This document shows, in pieces, positions 1 to 12,860 of a DNA stretch of 64,000 nt (the stretch's first letter is position 1; each line of letters starts with the position of its first letter). The notes beneath the pieces are model-generated. The model was not told the DNA's origin. It saw only the letters and a program-made list of their open reading frames with translations, and searched no databases. Source of the stretch: Liolophura sinensis (taxonomy: Eukaryota; Mollusca; Polyplacophora; Chitonida; Chitonidae); assembly GCF_032854445.1 (NCBI RefSeq), contig NC_088301.1:10162281-10226280 (forward strand), in the 5' to 3' direction. Made by a program: the position numbers and the translations under genes.

Positions 1-607
1 TGTTTTGGTTGGTGATAGCATTAACTTACAGATAAATAGATATTTGATGAAGACAGTTGCTACATTTGCATGGCCTATAGATCAGCTGATCTACACCTTT
101 TTCTACCTGTATTTGTGCTATGAGGATGTCATATACGTTTCATGAGTCTTAGAGGGGTGGAGGTGGAGTGGGGGTATTGTTTAAGATATTAACTATATAT
201 TCACTATATATCATGTGCTTTTTTCCCATTGTTGTTTTATTTACCGGTGATGGAAAATATACTGCTCTTTTGTGATTTTGGGAGATAATCTTAGTTTTGT
301 GCTGGTGTCCTCCCAGGTGTACAGATATCGTTTGAAGTGCCTGTGTGTACATTTCACTGTTGCCAGTATTCCTGTATTACGGAATTATTTAACCTGACTG
401 AAGTACATTTACATGTACTTAAACCCAGCTGTTGATGATATAAAGTTATATAACCTGTAAATAGAGATGAAATCCCAAGTGTTTCATAAACTGATGATAA
501 TTAAGATATTAAGGACAGATTGCCAATTTATACGTTGTAGGTAGTTATTTGTTGCATGCCTGTTCTAAATTATCAAGATAGACATTTACCAGTTGCAAAC
601 CTTTAAT
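1..607. other. Intergenic DNA, no gene seen
   Basis: AT-rich unique-looking sequence. The only open frame is short, on the minus strand, with no recognisable motif. Confidence 0.6.
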
Positions 608-2390
608 CATGATAACAATTAGCCACATGCACACCTTTTCATCATGATAACAATTAGCCACATGCACACCTTTTCATCATGATAACAATTAGCCACATGT
701 GCACCTCTTCATCATGATAATAATTTGCCACATGTGCACCTATTCATCATGATAACAATTTGCCACATGCACACCTTTTCATCATAACAATTTGCCACAT
801 GCACACCTTGTCATCATGATAACAATTTGCCACATGCGCACCTTGTCATCATGATAACAATTTGCCACATGCACACCTTTTCATCATGATAACAATTTGC
901 CACATGCACACCTTTTCATCATGATAACAATTTGCCACATGCACACCTTGTCATCATGATAACAGTTTGTCACATGCACACCTTTTCATCATGATAACAG
1001 TTTGTCACATACACACCTTTTCATCATAACAATTTGCCACATACACACCTTTTCATCATGATAACAATTTGCCACATACACACCTTTTCATCATGATAAC
1101 AGTTTGTCACATGCACACCTTTTCATCATGATAATAATTTGTTTTGTGCACACCTTTTCAGCCTAACAATTTGCCACATACACACCTTTTCATCATGATA
1201 ACAATTTGCCACATACACACCTTTTCATCATGATAACAATTTGCCACATGCACACCTTTTCGTCATGATAACAATTTGCCACATGCACACCTTTTCATCA
1301 TAACAGTTTGTCACATACACACCTTTTCATCATAACAATTTGCCACATGCACACCTTTTCATCATGATAACAATTTGCCACATGCACACCTTGTCATCAT
1401 GATAACAGTTTGTCACATGCACACCTTGTCATCATGATAACAGTTTGTCACATGCACACCTTTTCATCATGATAATAATTTGTTTTGTGCACACCTTTTC
1501 AGCCTAACAATGTGCCACATACACACCTTTTCATCATGATAACAATTTGCCACATACACACCTTTTCATCATGATAACAATTTGCCACATGCACACCTTG
1601 TCATCATGCTAACAGTTTGTCACATGCACACCTTTTCAGCATAACATTTTGCCACATGCACACCTTGTCATCATGCTAACAGTTTGTCACATGCACACCT
1701 TTTCAGCATAACATTTTGCCACATGCACACCTTTTCATCCTGATAATAATTTGTTTTGTGCACACCTTTTTAGTCTAACAATTTGCCACATACACACCTT
1801 TTCATCATGATAACAATTTGCCACATACACACCTTTTCATCATGATAACAATTTGCCACATGCACACCTTTTCATCATGATAACAGTTTGTCACATGCAC
1901 ACCTTGTCATCATGATAACAGTTGGTCACATGCACACCTTTTCAGCATAACATTTTGCCACATGCACACCTTTTCATCATGATAACAATTTGCCATGTGC
2001 ACACCTTTTCATCATAACTTGCCACATGCACACCTTGTCATTATGATAACAATTTGCCATGTGCACACCTTAAATCATTATAAAAATTTGCCATGTGCAC
2101 ACTTTTTCACCATGAAAGCAATTTGCCTCATGCGCACCTCTTCATCATGATAACAACTTGCCACATGCGCACTTTTAATCATGAGAACAATTTGCCACAT
2201 GCACACCTTTTTATCATGATAACAATTGCTGTGCTGAAGATAGAAATTTGCCATTTGCACACCTTTCATCATAACAATGTAGCAGTCGGCAACATGCGCA
2301 CCTTTAATCAAGATGGCAATTTGCAAATTGCACACCTCTGTATCAGGGTAGCAATTTGCCACTCACACACTTTCAATCATGCAACAGTGC
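608..2390. repeat. 35-bp minisatellite, about 50 copies
   Basis: Tandem repeats of a 35-bp unit built around ATCATGATAACAATTTGCC and CACATGCACACC. Successive units in the 860-900 region are exactly 35 bp apart. Shorter variants lack TGAT, and a TTGTTTTGTGCACACC variant recurs about every 350-400 bp (near 1140, 1480, 1750), which suggests a higher-order repeat. Copies become more divergent towards 2,390. The small open frames at 2,078-2,455 are translations of the repeat. Confidence 0.93.
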
Positions 2391-2765
2391 ACATATGTGC
2401 CACAAACAGGTTGATCAGTGCTGCTTTAGTTGATCAGATTACGATCAGATTTTGATGGTTGTCAGTAGGGGACATATGTGCCACAAACAATTAGTGCTGC
2501 TTTTGTCAGATTATGATCAAATTTGATTGTTGTTGGTAGGGGACTTATGGGCTATATAGAAATTGATTGGTGCTGCTTTTTGATAAAAGCATTTCTGTCA
2601 TTTGATGGTTGCAGAAACATGGCTTGTATGCAACCTATATGTTGGTCAATTTGCTGGATGTGTTTATCGGAATATGACCAAAAAATCCATGGTGTTTGAT
2701 GTGTGCAGTTGACATTCTCCATGTACAAGTTGATCAGTGCTGCTTTTGTAGATAAAGGTGAGGAG
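2391..2765. repeat. Degenerate tandem repeat, about 81-95 bp
   Basis: ACATATGTGCCACAAAC recurs 81 bp apart at 2391 and 2472, followed by TGATCAGTGCTGCTTTTG-like segments that recur again near 2570 and 2735. The copies are diverged. Confidence 0.7.
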
Positions 2766-2773
2766 ATTGGGCT

Positions 2774-3530
2774 ATGTCCTATTTGAGGAGATTGGGCTCT
2801 GCTCTGTTTGAAGAGATTGGCTCTGTTCTGTTTAAGGAGATTGGGCTTCTGATCTGTTTGAGGAGATTGACTCTGTTCTGTTTAAGGAGTTTGGCTCTGT
2901 TCTTTTTAAGGAGATTGACTCTGTTCTGTTTAATTAGAGTGTGTTCTGCTGTGTTGGAGGGGAGCGGGCACTGTTCTGTTTGAGCAGATTTGGGTTCTGT
3001 TTTGTTTGAGCAGATTGAGATCTGCTTTGTTTTAAGGAGAATGTGTTCTGCTATGTTGGAGGGGAGTGGGCTCTCTCTGTAGAGTAGGGTGGGCTCTGTT
3101 CTGTTTGAGGAGATTGGGATCTGCTTTGTTTTAAGGAGAGTGTGCCCTGCTATGTTGGAGGGGAGTGGGCTCTCTCTGTAGAGTAGGGTGGGCTCTGTTA
3201 TGTTTGAGGAGATTGGTATCTGCTTTGTTTTAAGGAGAGTGTGTTCTGCAATGTTGGAGGGGAGTGGGCTCTCTCTGTAGAGTAGGGTGGGCTCTGTTCT
3301 GTTTGAGGAGATTGGTATCTGTTTTGTTTTAAGGAGAGTGTGTTCTGCAATGTTGGAGGGGAGTGGGCTCTCTCTGTAGAGTAGGGTGGGCTCTGTTATG
3401 TTTGAGGAGATTGGTATCTGCTTTGTTTTAAGGAGAGTGTGTTCTGCAATGTTGGAGGGGAGTGGGCTCTCTCTGTAGAGTAGGGTGGGCTCTGTTCTGT
3501 TTGAGGAGAATGGGAGAGTTTCTCTCTTTG
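2774..3530. repeat. 99-bp minisatellite
   Basis: The anchor GAGTAGGGTGGGCTCTG occurs at 3082, 3181, 3280, 3379 and 3478, exactly 99 bp apart. The unit itself contains smaller TGTTTGAGGAGATTGG-like subrepeats. Because 99 is 33 codons, the minus strand stays open for 266 codons (2779-3579). The protein would be a bare 33-residue repeat with no signal peptide or domain, so I treat it as non-coding. Confidence 0.93.
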
Positions 3531-4035
3531 CTTGTTGAGATTTCAGGAAATGATTAAGAACATTATCCCTTTTGATCAAGGCTGGTGATTTTTGTTTATG
3601 GCAGATCTACTCTAAGCTGTTACCTATACAATTTATTCTCATTTCCTAGACTTTGCCCTGGAGTTTGTATATGTATATATAGGTGAGCCTTGAGTCTGCA
3701 ATCTTTTCTTACATTGTATTTTTTTCTCTGATGTTCAAGCTTGTTGTTTTACTTTTATATCATCAAGATTTGACTGAAAAATCTGCCGTTTTGTGATAAT
3801 TAGCCTCATTGGTTTTTCTTATGTTCTCATCATATTTTTCATGAACATATCCGGCCAGTAAGCCCACAAAAGGGACCGTTCCTCGTTTTAAAGGTCACTG
3901 TTGTTAAGCTCTGTATCCTTACGGAAATTGTCCACAGATAACTTTTTTGTATTTATGACCCCCTGTGTCCTTTGTAATTTGTTCTTTTTGCAGCTGGTAA
4001 TCTGTTCCTCACTGATAAGCGTAACCTTTTCACGA
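3531..4035. other. Intergenic DNA, no gene seen
   Basis: No convincing open frame, RNA or repeat. Confidence 0.5.
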
Positions 4036-4600
4036 TAGCGAAATATATATTTACGGTATATTCCAGGTCCAGTACAGTGCATATTTCAGGTCCAGTGTAA
4101 TGCATATTCCAAGTCCGGTGAAATGTATATTCCAGGTCCAGGAGAATGCATACCCAAGGTCCAGTGGACACATATTCCATGTCCTTTTAAGTGCGTACTT
4201 CAGGACCAGTGTAATGCGAGTTCAAGGTCTAATGAAATGCACATTCCAATCCCAGTGTAATGCATATTCCAGCTTAAGGAAATGCACTTTCCGTGTCCAG
4301 TGTGACGCATATTCCAGGCTTAATGAAATGCACATTATGAGCCCAGTGTAATGTATATTCCAGGCTTAATGAAATGCACATTCCGTGTCCAGTGTAATGC
4401 ATATTCCAGGCGTCATGAAATGCAGGTTTCGGGTCATGTAGATTGTATATTTCTGGTGCAGTGAAATGCATATTTTGCGTATTGAAAAATGCATCGCAAT
4501 GAAACGCATATTCCATATTCACTGAAATGGCTATTCCAGGTCCAGTAAATTGCATATTCCAGATACATTAAATTGTATATTTCAGGGCCAATGCAATTCA
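4036..4600. repeat. Degenerate 28-30 bp tandem repeat
   Basis: About 18 imperfect copies of a unit containing AATGCATATTCCAGGTCCAG. Small frames on both strands (TGPG... on minus) are repeat translations. Confidence 0.85.
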
Positions 4601-7600
4601 CCTCATAACACATTGATATTAGCATATCTCCACCTCAGATTACCCCAAAACAACATAGTTACACTCAGAAAAATTAATCGGTTAATTTTTACTCAAAGTC
4701 TGTTGTGTGAATGAAGCTAGAATGTATTCTGTTATTATAACGTAATACTGTTATTACTGACATATTCAATATAATATCTTGTTCGTCTGATAAAATCTTT
4801 ATGTTGAATTAATAGAATATGTATATTATATTTAAAATAATAATCCGATGCAATAGCAGGATACATTCTACTCTCGCTCGGACGACAGACTTCCTATTAA
4901 AATTATAAGATTAATTTTTTGAGTGTAAGTATACAAAAGTTGTTTGTAATGCTTCATGTACTTTGCACGGGAGACGCTATGAGAATATTTTAAATGAACT
5001 TCGGCATCGGTAAAGAAATATTTAATGTATATGTGTGTATAATCTATGTCCTGTTTCTTAAAAAAAAAAAAATACCATGACAGTGCGGTAACTAAAACCT
5101 AGAAGGTATCTCAGTTTGCATTATGACTGCATGCAGCTATTTACTTCCCAATCATAAAGCTAAATATTTTGTTTGTAATGAAAAAGCGTTGTCGAAAACA
5201 AAAGATTCACAAACAGGATAAATAATATACGTGTACTATTTTTTGGAAAAGCTTGAGTTATCTCTACGTTTCACTTTGTATCGCACACGTTCATTTTCTC
5301 ATGTAGCTGACAACTGTTTTTGTGCCACAGATTTGAATGTTTCACTTGTGTAACAGCCGTCAGGTGTAGGTTGGGAAAACCTGGCTCAGGCGCCAGTGGT
5401 TTGTCGTGCGAGCGCGCCTGCAGATGCATGTTCGCTGTCAGTATTTCTTACAACGTCATTCCTGTTGTGAGGATTCCATTTTTGTTTGTTGTGAATTGCC
5501 TGGGACACATTATCGCGCATAGCTTGTGTAACGTTTTAAAATGTCTGATATACTATATAAACTAGTAGTGTTTTTTCCAAGGCCTATACTCCCTAATACG
5601 GCTTGCCTCAGTGCTTCTTTAGAAAATTTTGTTTCCAAATTTCGTGTAGGTTGCGAGCTTGAGTTGCTCACCAAGCTTACCAATGTAAAACGCAATACAC
5701 GAGTTCAAAAACTCTTCATTAACATAATCTCAGCACCGGAATTGTACTGTTTTTGAACTGTTTAAATTTGGGGGAGGGGAGGGGGGATTTTTTTTTCTCC
5801 AGCCCAACCCAACACATCGTTGGGCGAACTCGTAGAGTAGTAATATTGAGATGTCCGTGTAACGGATCACCAGATGGTCTAAAGTGTGTGGTGAAATTTA
5901 GCTTTATCTGCATGTAGTTTTCATGAAACTGTGTCAGAGGACGCTATCGCTTTCTTGCAGTGCAATTCTCATTATGGGTTTGTATAGAATCCAACGGAAA
6001 TCATGAAGTCATTTGTCACCGTTGTTTAGGCTTAGTGTAGGGCACAGCTTTTGGATTTATATCAAACGAAATGACAACGACGTACATATTCTGGGGGAAA
6101 AAACGGGTAATATATAAACGATGCATGCCGCAAAAGACGCCATCTTCTGGAGGTGTTCGTAATATTTAAAAAAAAAATGGTAACATCGGACAGTTTTATT
6201 CACGTCTGAACTAAATTATAAAAACATTGAATACGTGTTGTTTTGCTATTAACGTTAGCCGCATCGCTGAAAGATTTTTCGTACTCTCTTTCGACATGAC
6301 ATTGGGTTTGAAGGTAATGACTCAGCAGTTTTTCAACTGTTCTGTGCCTTTAAGCGTTCAAAATGTACATGTATAACCTAGTGGGACCAACCAATGAATA
6401 ACAGTATATATACCCTTTAATTAATTCCGTGTTACTTTTTCATGTTTTCTGAAGTATGTTGAACTGTGTTAAAAAAAACTGTATTTTTTGGGACTATATA
6501 TCAACTTACGTTACCAAATTGTCAAATTTTCCAAGTTAAAATTTCTCCACAGGGTATATTGGTTACACCATTGACAACGTTTGCATGACAATCTAAAATT
6601 TCATCATTTGCTCAAGCTGTTTCTAAAGTTGGACACCTTGATCCATCCTCCAAACTGGATTGATTTCAAGAATACAAATTTGTCTGTTTGCCCACAGAAG
6701 TATTGCACACATTCCGTACATCATAAAGGCTGTGCACGTCCCTTGGTCCTGGTATCAAAATGACTTCCTTTGTATGTGGTTCTTTAACAACACAGAATAG
6801 AACACCAGTGAAAATACTTAAAAATTAATAAGAGAACTATTTTACCCCAAAATGACACTGTGCCTTCATATTGGTGTTGGCTATTGCATATGAATAAAGG
6901 AATGTCCGTTGCCTTGTCTGGGTTCGCACGAGGGCTGGTAAAGCCTGGAAATTGAAAGTAACTTTTCCAGGCCTTTAAACATCAGCTAATTTAGGCAGTT
7001 TTGTGGTGGACCTTGAAAAGCCTTGAAATTGAGGACCATCTTGGCACACTAACTGTAGGTTCATCGATAAGCTGCTGAACTTAAACTGTACTTGTATACA
7101 GATTTAGTACACGGGTATATTGGTTTTCTCTTGAGGAAATGTTTTCCAGCATCTACGAAATTGATTGATACATTACTGTGAGTATGAGTTAGATCAACTA
7201 ATAGCATCGTTTTACATTCCTTAAAACTTGTATAACTGTAGAATGTTTATTCGAAGTAGCCTGAAAAATATGAAGTTTGGGCCTGTAAAATATCAGGGTA
7301 TTTAAAATCGTTATTATGTTCATGCCATGGATTCTTAGCCCGTGTCTCTGGCGTGAGATCATAATGTGTAAGGTTTATTAAAATGTAAAACTTCTAAGTG
7401 TGGAAGAATGTAGAAATCGTACAGAAATTTGTACATGCGCATTTGCATCTTGACTAATGCCTTTCGTAAGCCCTGTCTCCTTTGTTCCATGCGATTATTT
7501 TTGGCGGGGTATCGTAAGGTACGTGTAGTTTAAAACAGCCTTTGTTTGTATGAATGTACAGGTGTCTTTGTTGAAGTCATACACCTATCGTCCTTGAGTA

Positions 7601-8000
7601 TGTCACCTTGATGTATGAAATGTCCTCTCGCCGCAAGTGTATGCTTCGACGCTAAAACTACAGGGACGATATTTGTCTCGGATAATAAAGAAACTGCTGT
7701 CTCGTATATCTGTACAGTACTTCGTGTCTTTGTATGCTAATGAATGGAGGTATTGTTCATGGCAATTGATACCAGTATTGATCATTTAGCGTTATTGATG
7801 TGGTGTACTGAGGGGTAAATAAACGCTTTTACATGATTCGTAATTTCATATGTAACACTACATATTGATTACTGTATAAGCGTTGCTGCTGGCTTGTGCA
7901 CCTGCGTTGTCCAGCTGTGTTAAAGCGAAGTTGTATCAGTCTAGACGTGATTACCGCTAATGGTCTGATTAGGTGGTCTGATGTTCAGAACGCGCGCCTC
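4601..8000. other. Intergenic DNA, no gene supported
   Basis: All open frames are under 85 codons with no recognisable motif. Near 5,300-5,560 there is a short stretch less AT-rich than its surroundings, after a possible acceptor (GTGCCACAG at about 5331). It could be a non-coding exon or promoter, but nothing in the sequence confirms this. Confidence 0.45.
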
Positions 8001-8057
8001 GAATGAATGATTATGGCTTAACGCCACATCGGCAATATTTCAGCCATATCGTGGCGA
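8001..8057. mobile_element. SINE 3'-domain fragment
   Basis: Contains TTAACGCCACATCGGCAATA followed by TTTCAGCCATATCGTGGCG. The same block recurs at 19,879-19,931 inside a satellite array. It resembles the conserved tail domain of GTGAGT-tailed molluscan SINEs. No tRNA head is attached. Confidence 0.65.
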
Positions 8058-10229
8058 GCGCGCGCCTCTACGTCTGGAGAATCGGGTCATACCAAAGACT
8101 TTAAAAAATGGCACTTGTTGCTGCCACGCTTGATACAGGGCTGGTTGGCCCGGTGTCAGTATTATGTGACGGGTACAAAGTAAAGTTATCCATAAAGGTT
8201 GTGACATTGACATCTGGATGAAACCAAATTAAGCTGACTTTCAGTCTGGCGCCAGAGGTATACCGTTTTTCATGTGACGCAAAATCCCGCTTCTCATCGT
8301 GAAATTTATTCAAAATGAAAATAAGCACTCGTTAACAGGTGTCTATCTTGTAACACGCAAATCTCTAAAGCGTGATTTCGCCCGAAACAAACATCTTTAC
8401 GCGCTACAGTAACAGAGAGCTGGGAACAGGTTTGTGATTTTCACATGAGCTTTTCAGGCGTAACACCCCACCCTTTCTCAACTTTTTTAATTGCTGACTA
8501 TAGGCCCATTGTACGTGCAAATTGCACAGCGATTTCGCAGTTCGGACGTTGCAGTTCACTCAGAAGTCACTCTAGTCACAATGATTTCTCAGCAATCATT
8601 GTGTTATTGATACACTGCACAAACAGCGGAAAATGAAATATGTTATACCTTCGGCAATGTTTAAATTTCTTTCGAAACTTTGTAGCATTTATTACAGGTT
8701 CCTGAGATTAAAATACAGGGACAAGAATCGAATAGTACACAAAATCGCTTACACGAAACGTTTTATCGGACTTAACTGACGACTTCTTACAAAGAACGCA
8801 TTCGCCGAAAGAGGAACTCACAATATACGTTTGCGAAAGGAGACGCGCGGAGTCAAAATTCGAAATATCTTGTGAAATCTTGACATCTCGTAAAATCTCC
8901 CAAAGTCTCTTAAAAATTCATGAATTGCTGTGAAATCTCGTGAAATATTATGCAATCTCCTTCTAAGGGTGTTGAACGCGGACGTAAACGTCCATATAAC
9001 AGCTTTAACTGTTTGAACTTTCGTTTCACTGGAAATGGAAAATTGATTCACTTTGTAAAATACACGGTGCGATAAAATCGTCTCCCCATTAAAGGAGAAA
9101 CCAGTAGTGAAGTAAAAAGCAGCAAAATCAGCAAGTAATGAAAAAATCTCGTTTTACTGGTTGTTTTTTACTTCAGGACTGGCATTTCATAACTGGTTAA
9201 TTTTTATTTCACCAGTGGTTTTATTTCATTACTAGGTGTTTTTATTTCACTATCGCTTGTTTTTTGTGTTATTTCATAACTGAAGTTTTGTATCACCACT
9301 GGTTGTAACAACAGGTCCTTTATTTTCCATTAGGTGTATGAAGCTGACAAGTGAGTGGCAGTAAAGACCAATATGTGGCCTTCCCTTCATATTAAAATTG
9401 TGCAGCTCTAGGAATAAATTCAGAGTATAAGGCACTCGAAAGTTAGAAAAATATACATGTGTGTGGGTGTGTGTCTGATTCGTGGAAATCTCTGTCAATG
9501 GCTTTACTTGTAAAGGAAATTTACGTGATATCATAAATCAATCCAAATCTTATCCCTGTTTACAGTATATAGATAGGCCTACTTTCGACTATAATGCCAC
9601 CTAGTACGTTAGCGATAACTCTATAGGCCGACGCGTATAAGCTATGAGTAAGTCATCAAGCGCGATAATGCGGCAGTTCCCAGTCCTTTCAGAAAAAAAA
9701 AATACCGTTACTTTCGGTTTCGATACTATTTCCCGTATTTCAGCGGGGCGCATCTCACAAACCTATATTTACGCCATTGCCAATGGTTTTGGAGGTGAAC
9801 ATTCCCAGAGCATAGATAAAGGTGAGTATTTTGCATAAATATTTCCCATTAAATTGGTATTTCGTGGTAGTTTTCACTACATGTACATGTACTATGGCTT
9901 AGGTAAGCATATGAAGCCAACAGATAGGTCTTCATCGGCTAACACTCTACGTGTATATCGCCTTATACACCCTCCAGAGAACATAGCGTTCTGCCCTACA
10001 TCAAGCGGTCTATATATAGCTCTATTGTGTACACTACCAGCCATCTAGCACAGCGCTCTACACCTTACCCATAGGCCTATATTAAAGCTGTACAGGTATA
10101 ATGTCTATCGTATTTCAACACTGTTAACTTTTTGTCAATCGTATGGCATTTTGGATGTGAGTGTGAACACATGGTCTAGACATTTAATTCATTACGAATT
10201 TTCAGCGCGCGTATAGGGCCTACCACTGA
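8058..10229. other. Intergenic DNA with weak TTATTTCACTACTGG repeats
   Basis: Around 9,100-9,300 there are loose repeats of ATTTCAYWACTGGTTTTT type. Otherwise no gene or element is recognised. The frames at 9,644-10,048 are short and featureless. Confidence 0.5.
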
Positions 10230-10610
10230 GGGGTACACCGAAAATGTACTCCTTGAAGGACCTCATGGTGACGTCATTTTGTGTTGAAGTGCTAAAAGGT
10301 GACGTCGTTTTGTGTTAAAGGGCCACAAGGTGATTCGTCATTCCAGGTTGAATGATTACGTGTTTACACCGTTCTGCAATGTAGGGCCACAAGGTGATTC
10401 TGTGTTGAGTGGTTACGACGTTACGCCATTCGTATATGAAGTTGTACAAGGTGACGTCATTCTGTACTGAAGGGCCACAAAATCGCATCGTTTCTCTGGG
10501 GAAAGGTCACAAAATGACACCGTTCTCTGTTGAATTCAGTGTTGAAGAGCCACATGGTAAGACGGTTGTGTATAAAGGGCCACATGGTGATGTCATTCCC
10601 ACGTACGAAA
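10230..10610. repeat. Degenerate about 30-35 bp repeat with CRE cores
   Basis: About ten diverged copies of a GGGCCACAAGGTGACGTCAT-like unit. Several keep the palindrome TGACGTCA, the consensus CREB/ATF site, which may be incidental to the unit. The + frame at 10,409-10,621 is repeat translation. Confidence 0.75.
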
Positions 10611-12290
10611 CCTGGGATTAAGATAGGCGTGATTCTGCCATTAACGATCCGTAATAACCTATCTACGCATATAATTTCCCTTTAAAGTGAGAATGTATCT
10701 GCACATTTGTGTGAAACTTTTAATGACGATTAGAATGACAAACTATATAAATTACTAGAAACGGGAGGCCTTAATTACCTTCAACGACTAGCGACATTAA
10801 AAACTCTTGATGAAGACAATGTGGCTTTTCCTTGAAATTTTGCCACATTAAAGTGAAAGACAGCAGCTGACTAACGTTTATGTCCACTGAAAGACTACCA
10901 TTCATGATATCTTAAACCGGCAGTAAATATTTTTTTACTTTTTCTTCAACCCAGTAAAAGTTTAGCGAAACTTCGTCTTGACACAGCTGCTGGACGTCTG
11001 CACTAGCAAAAAGTTACTCTAGCTCTCTAACGTCGAAGGTATTTTCCGTATAATAGTCTAAGCAATAGCCCATGGCAGATAGAAGCCGTGGACCAAGTGA
11101 TAAACATAGTTTTCTGTTAAATGAGACATACTGGATGAATATTTCTTCAACTTCTCGAACTGTTGACAAGGAACTCCAGCGGCCCTGTTAAAATATCCTA
11201 GCTGCAGATGTACGGCATTTCTGTTTCAGGTCGTAGCCTCCAGAGAGGTTGTGCTGGTGATTTTGACCGATATTAAATGTTTACAAATTTACAATGGGAT
11301 TGTTGTACATGTACATTTAGGCGTCAATTTTGTGGCAGTGGCTTCTAAGATGAAAGCAGTGCTGACCTAGTTATGGCGGACGTCAGAGAAAGCACCTCGG
11401 CTTGAACAGGGCGCGTCAGTAATTTTACTGTATTTTGTAAAAGAAAACAGAAAAAAAATCCCTTTTATGCGAGAAAGACGAAGGAGCAAAATCTAAATTC
11501 TTCAGTTGCAATAAATTCATGGGAAAAAATTATATCATAAGATTTAATTAATTGTCAACGTTGTCCGATGAGATGCCGTCTTCTCGTTCCCATTAACCTT
11601 CGGCAACCCTTTGAACTGACTCTGATATTTGTTTTTTAGAAACTGCTGACTAAACGCTAAAGTGAACGGCAAAATTGTATTTGGGGAGATGAATGCGGTT
11701 TGGACCGAGATGGTGTGGTAGTAGCAGACATAATTTGTGACACCGTCGTTGAATATTACTCCGCTTGTAAATCAACTGATTTTACGTCAGTGGTGGTCCG
11801 TAAATGATACACAGCTGCCCCACAACACTAACTGAAGCTTGAGTATCCGACTTTCGACTGAAATATGTTTTAGCAAGCTGCTGTTTTATCCTTTAAGACT
11901 ATCGCAAGTTCCGTTGCTGTTTTTTGGCACATTTCTTAGCAACAGTTAAACGTCAATGCATGACGCAGTGTGAATATTAATATCGGTGTTGCTAAAAAAA
12001 ATAAATAAAGAAAACACAATCTCTACATGTTGGAACGGTTTGGACAATTTCCACCAATATAGCCAATAATGTTTGGAACAGCTGGTGGCATTAGAGTGCA
12101 TTCGTATTGAAGGCCGTACATACACCGCAGTTTTAACCCAGCCAAGTTTTGTACCCGGTGGTAACGATGCAGGAATATATAGTCATCCTGGTAATATGCG
12201 TGTGAATTATTGAACAGAACATTTCATGGCTGATGACAATTGCTCCCTTTCTTACAATTGCAGTCCTCAAGGAATGTGTCCTCATCCCAG
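10611..12290. other. Intergenic DNA, no gene seen
   Basis: No open frame over 62 codons and no recognised element. Confidence 0.5.
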
Positions 12291-12860
12291 TGATGACTGT
12301 AATCCTTCGACAAACCACTACATGGGTCAGTACATGGATTATCGCTCTAAAGGATTAATCCTGAAGGATTATGTTGCCATTTAAGTGAGGATTGTATGTA
12401 ACCCTTTGACAGAACACTATGCGTTACTGATTCCACGTGTTGCCCCTCTGAAAGACGCAAACCTGTGACCATATTGAGGAAGGTGTAAATTATCCTTCTG
12501 CAAACCACTGCATCACTGATTCCATGGATTGCCTCTCTTAAAAACGCTAGTCTGAAAGATTGTGTTTTCTGACTATATTAAATTCATTATGCTTGATAAA
12601 GGTATTAGTACCTATACCGAAACATCGCTCACTGATAAATAGATAGAAATTGTGATCCATATATGTGTTAAGTTATAACTATATTGAAGATGGAGTAAGC
12701 CCATTACATGACAGAGTCCACACGTGCATGACCCCTCTAAAAGACACAAAACATTCACCATCCTTCTGTAGGTCACTACTCAGGATAGTGAAAACCTTCT
12801 GCAATTACCACATCACACGACTGATTCCACGCTTCGCCACAGTTTTGCAAGTGGCTATAG
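12291..12860. repeat. Highly diverged tandem repeat, about 110 bp
   Basis: CCTTCTGCAAACCACTGCAT, TGATTCCACG and CCTCTGAAAGACGC-like blocks recur in the same order at roughly 110-bp spacing. The copies are old and individually hard to delimit. Confidence 0.55.

Noticed and set aside
608-2390. CRISPR-like look of regularly spaced repeats (also 17,711-20,290 and 28,420-29,820)
   Set aside because: Units are contiguous with no unique spacers, there are no cas genes, and the genome is eukaryotic. These are minisatellites.
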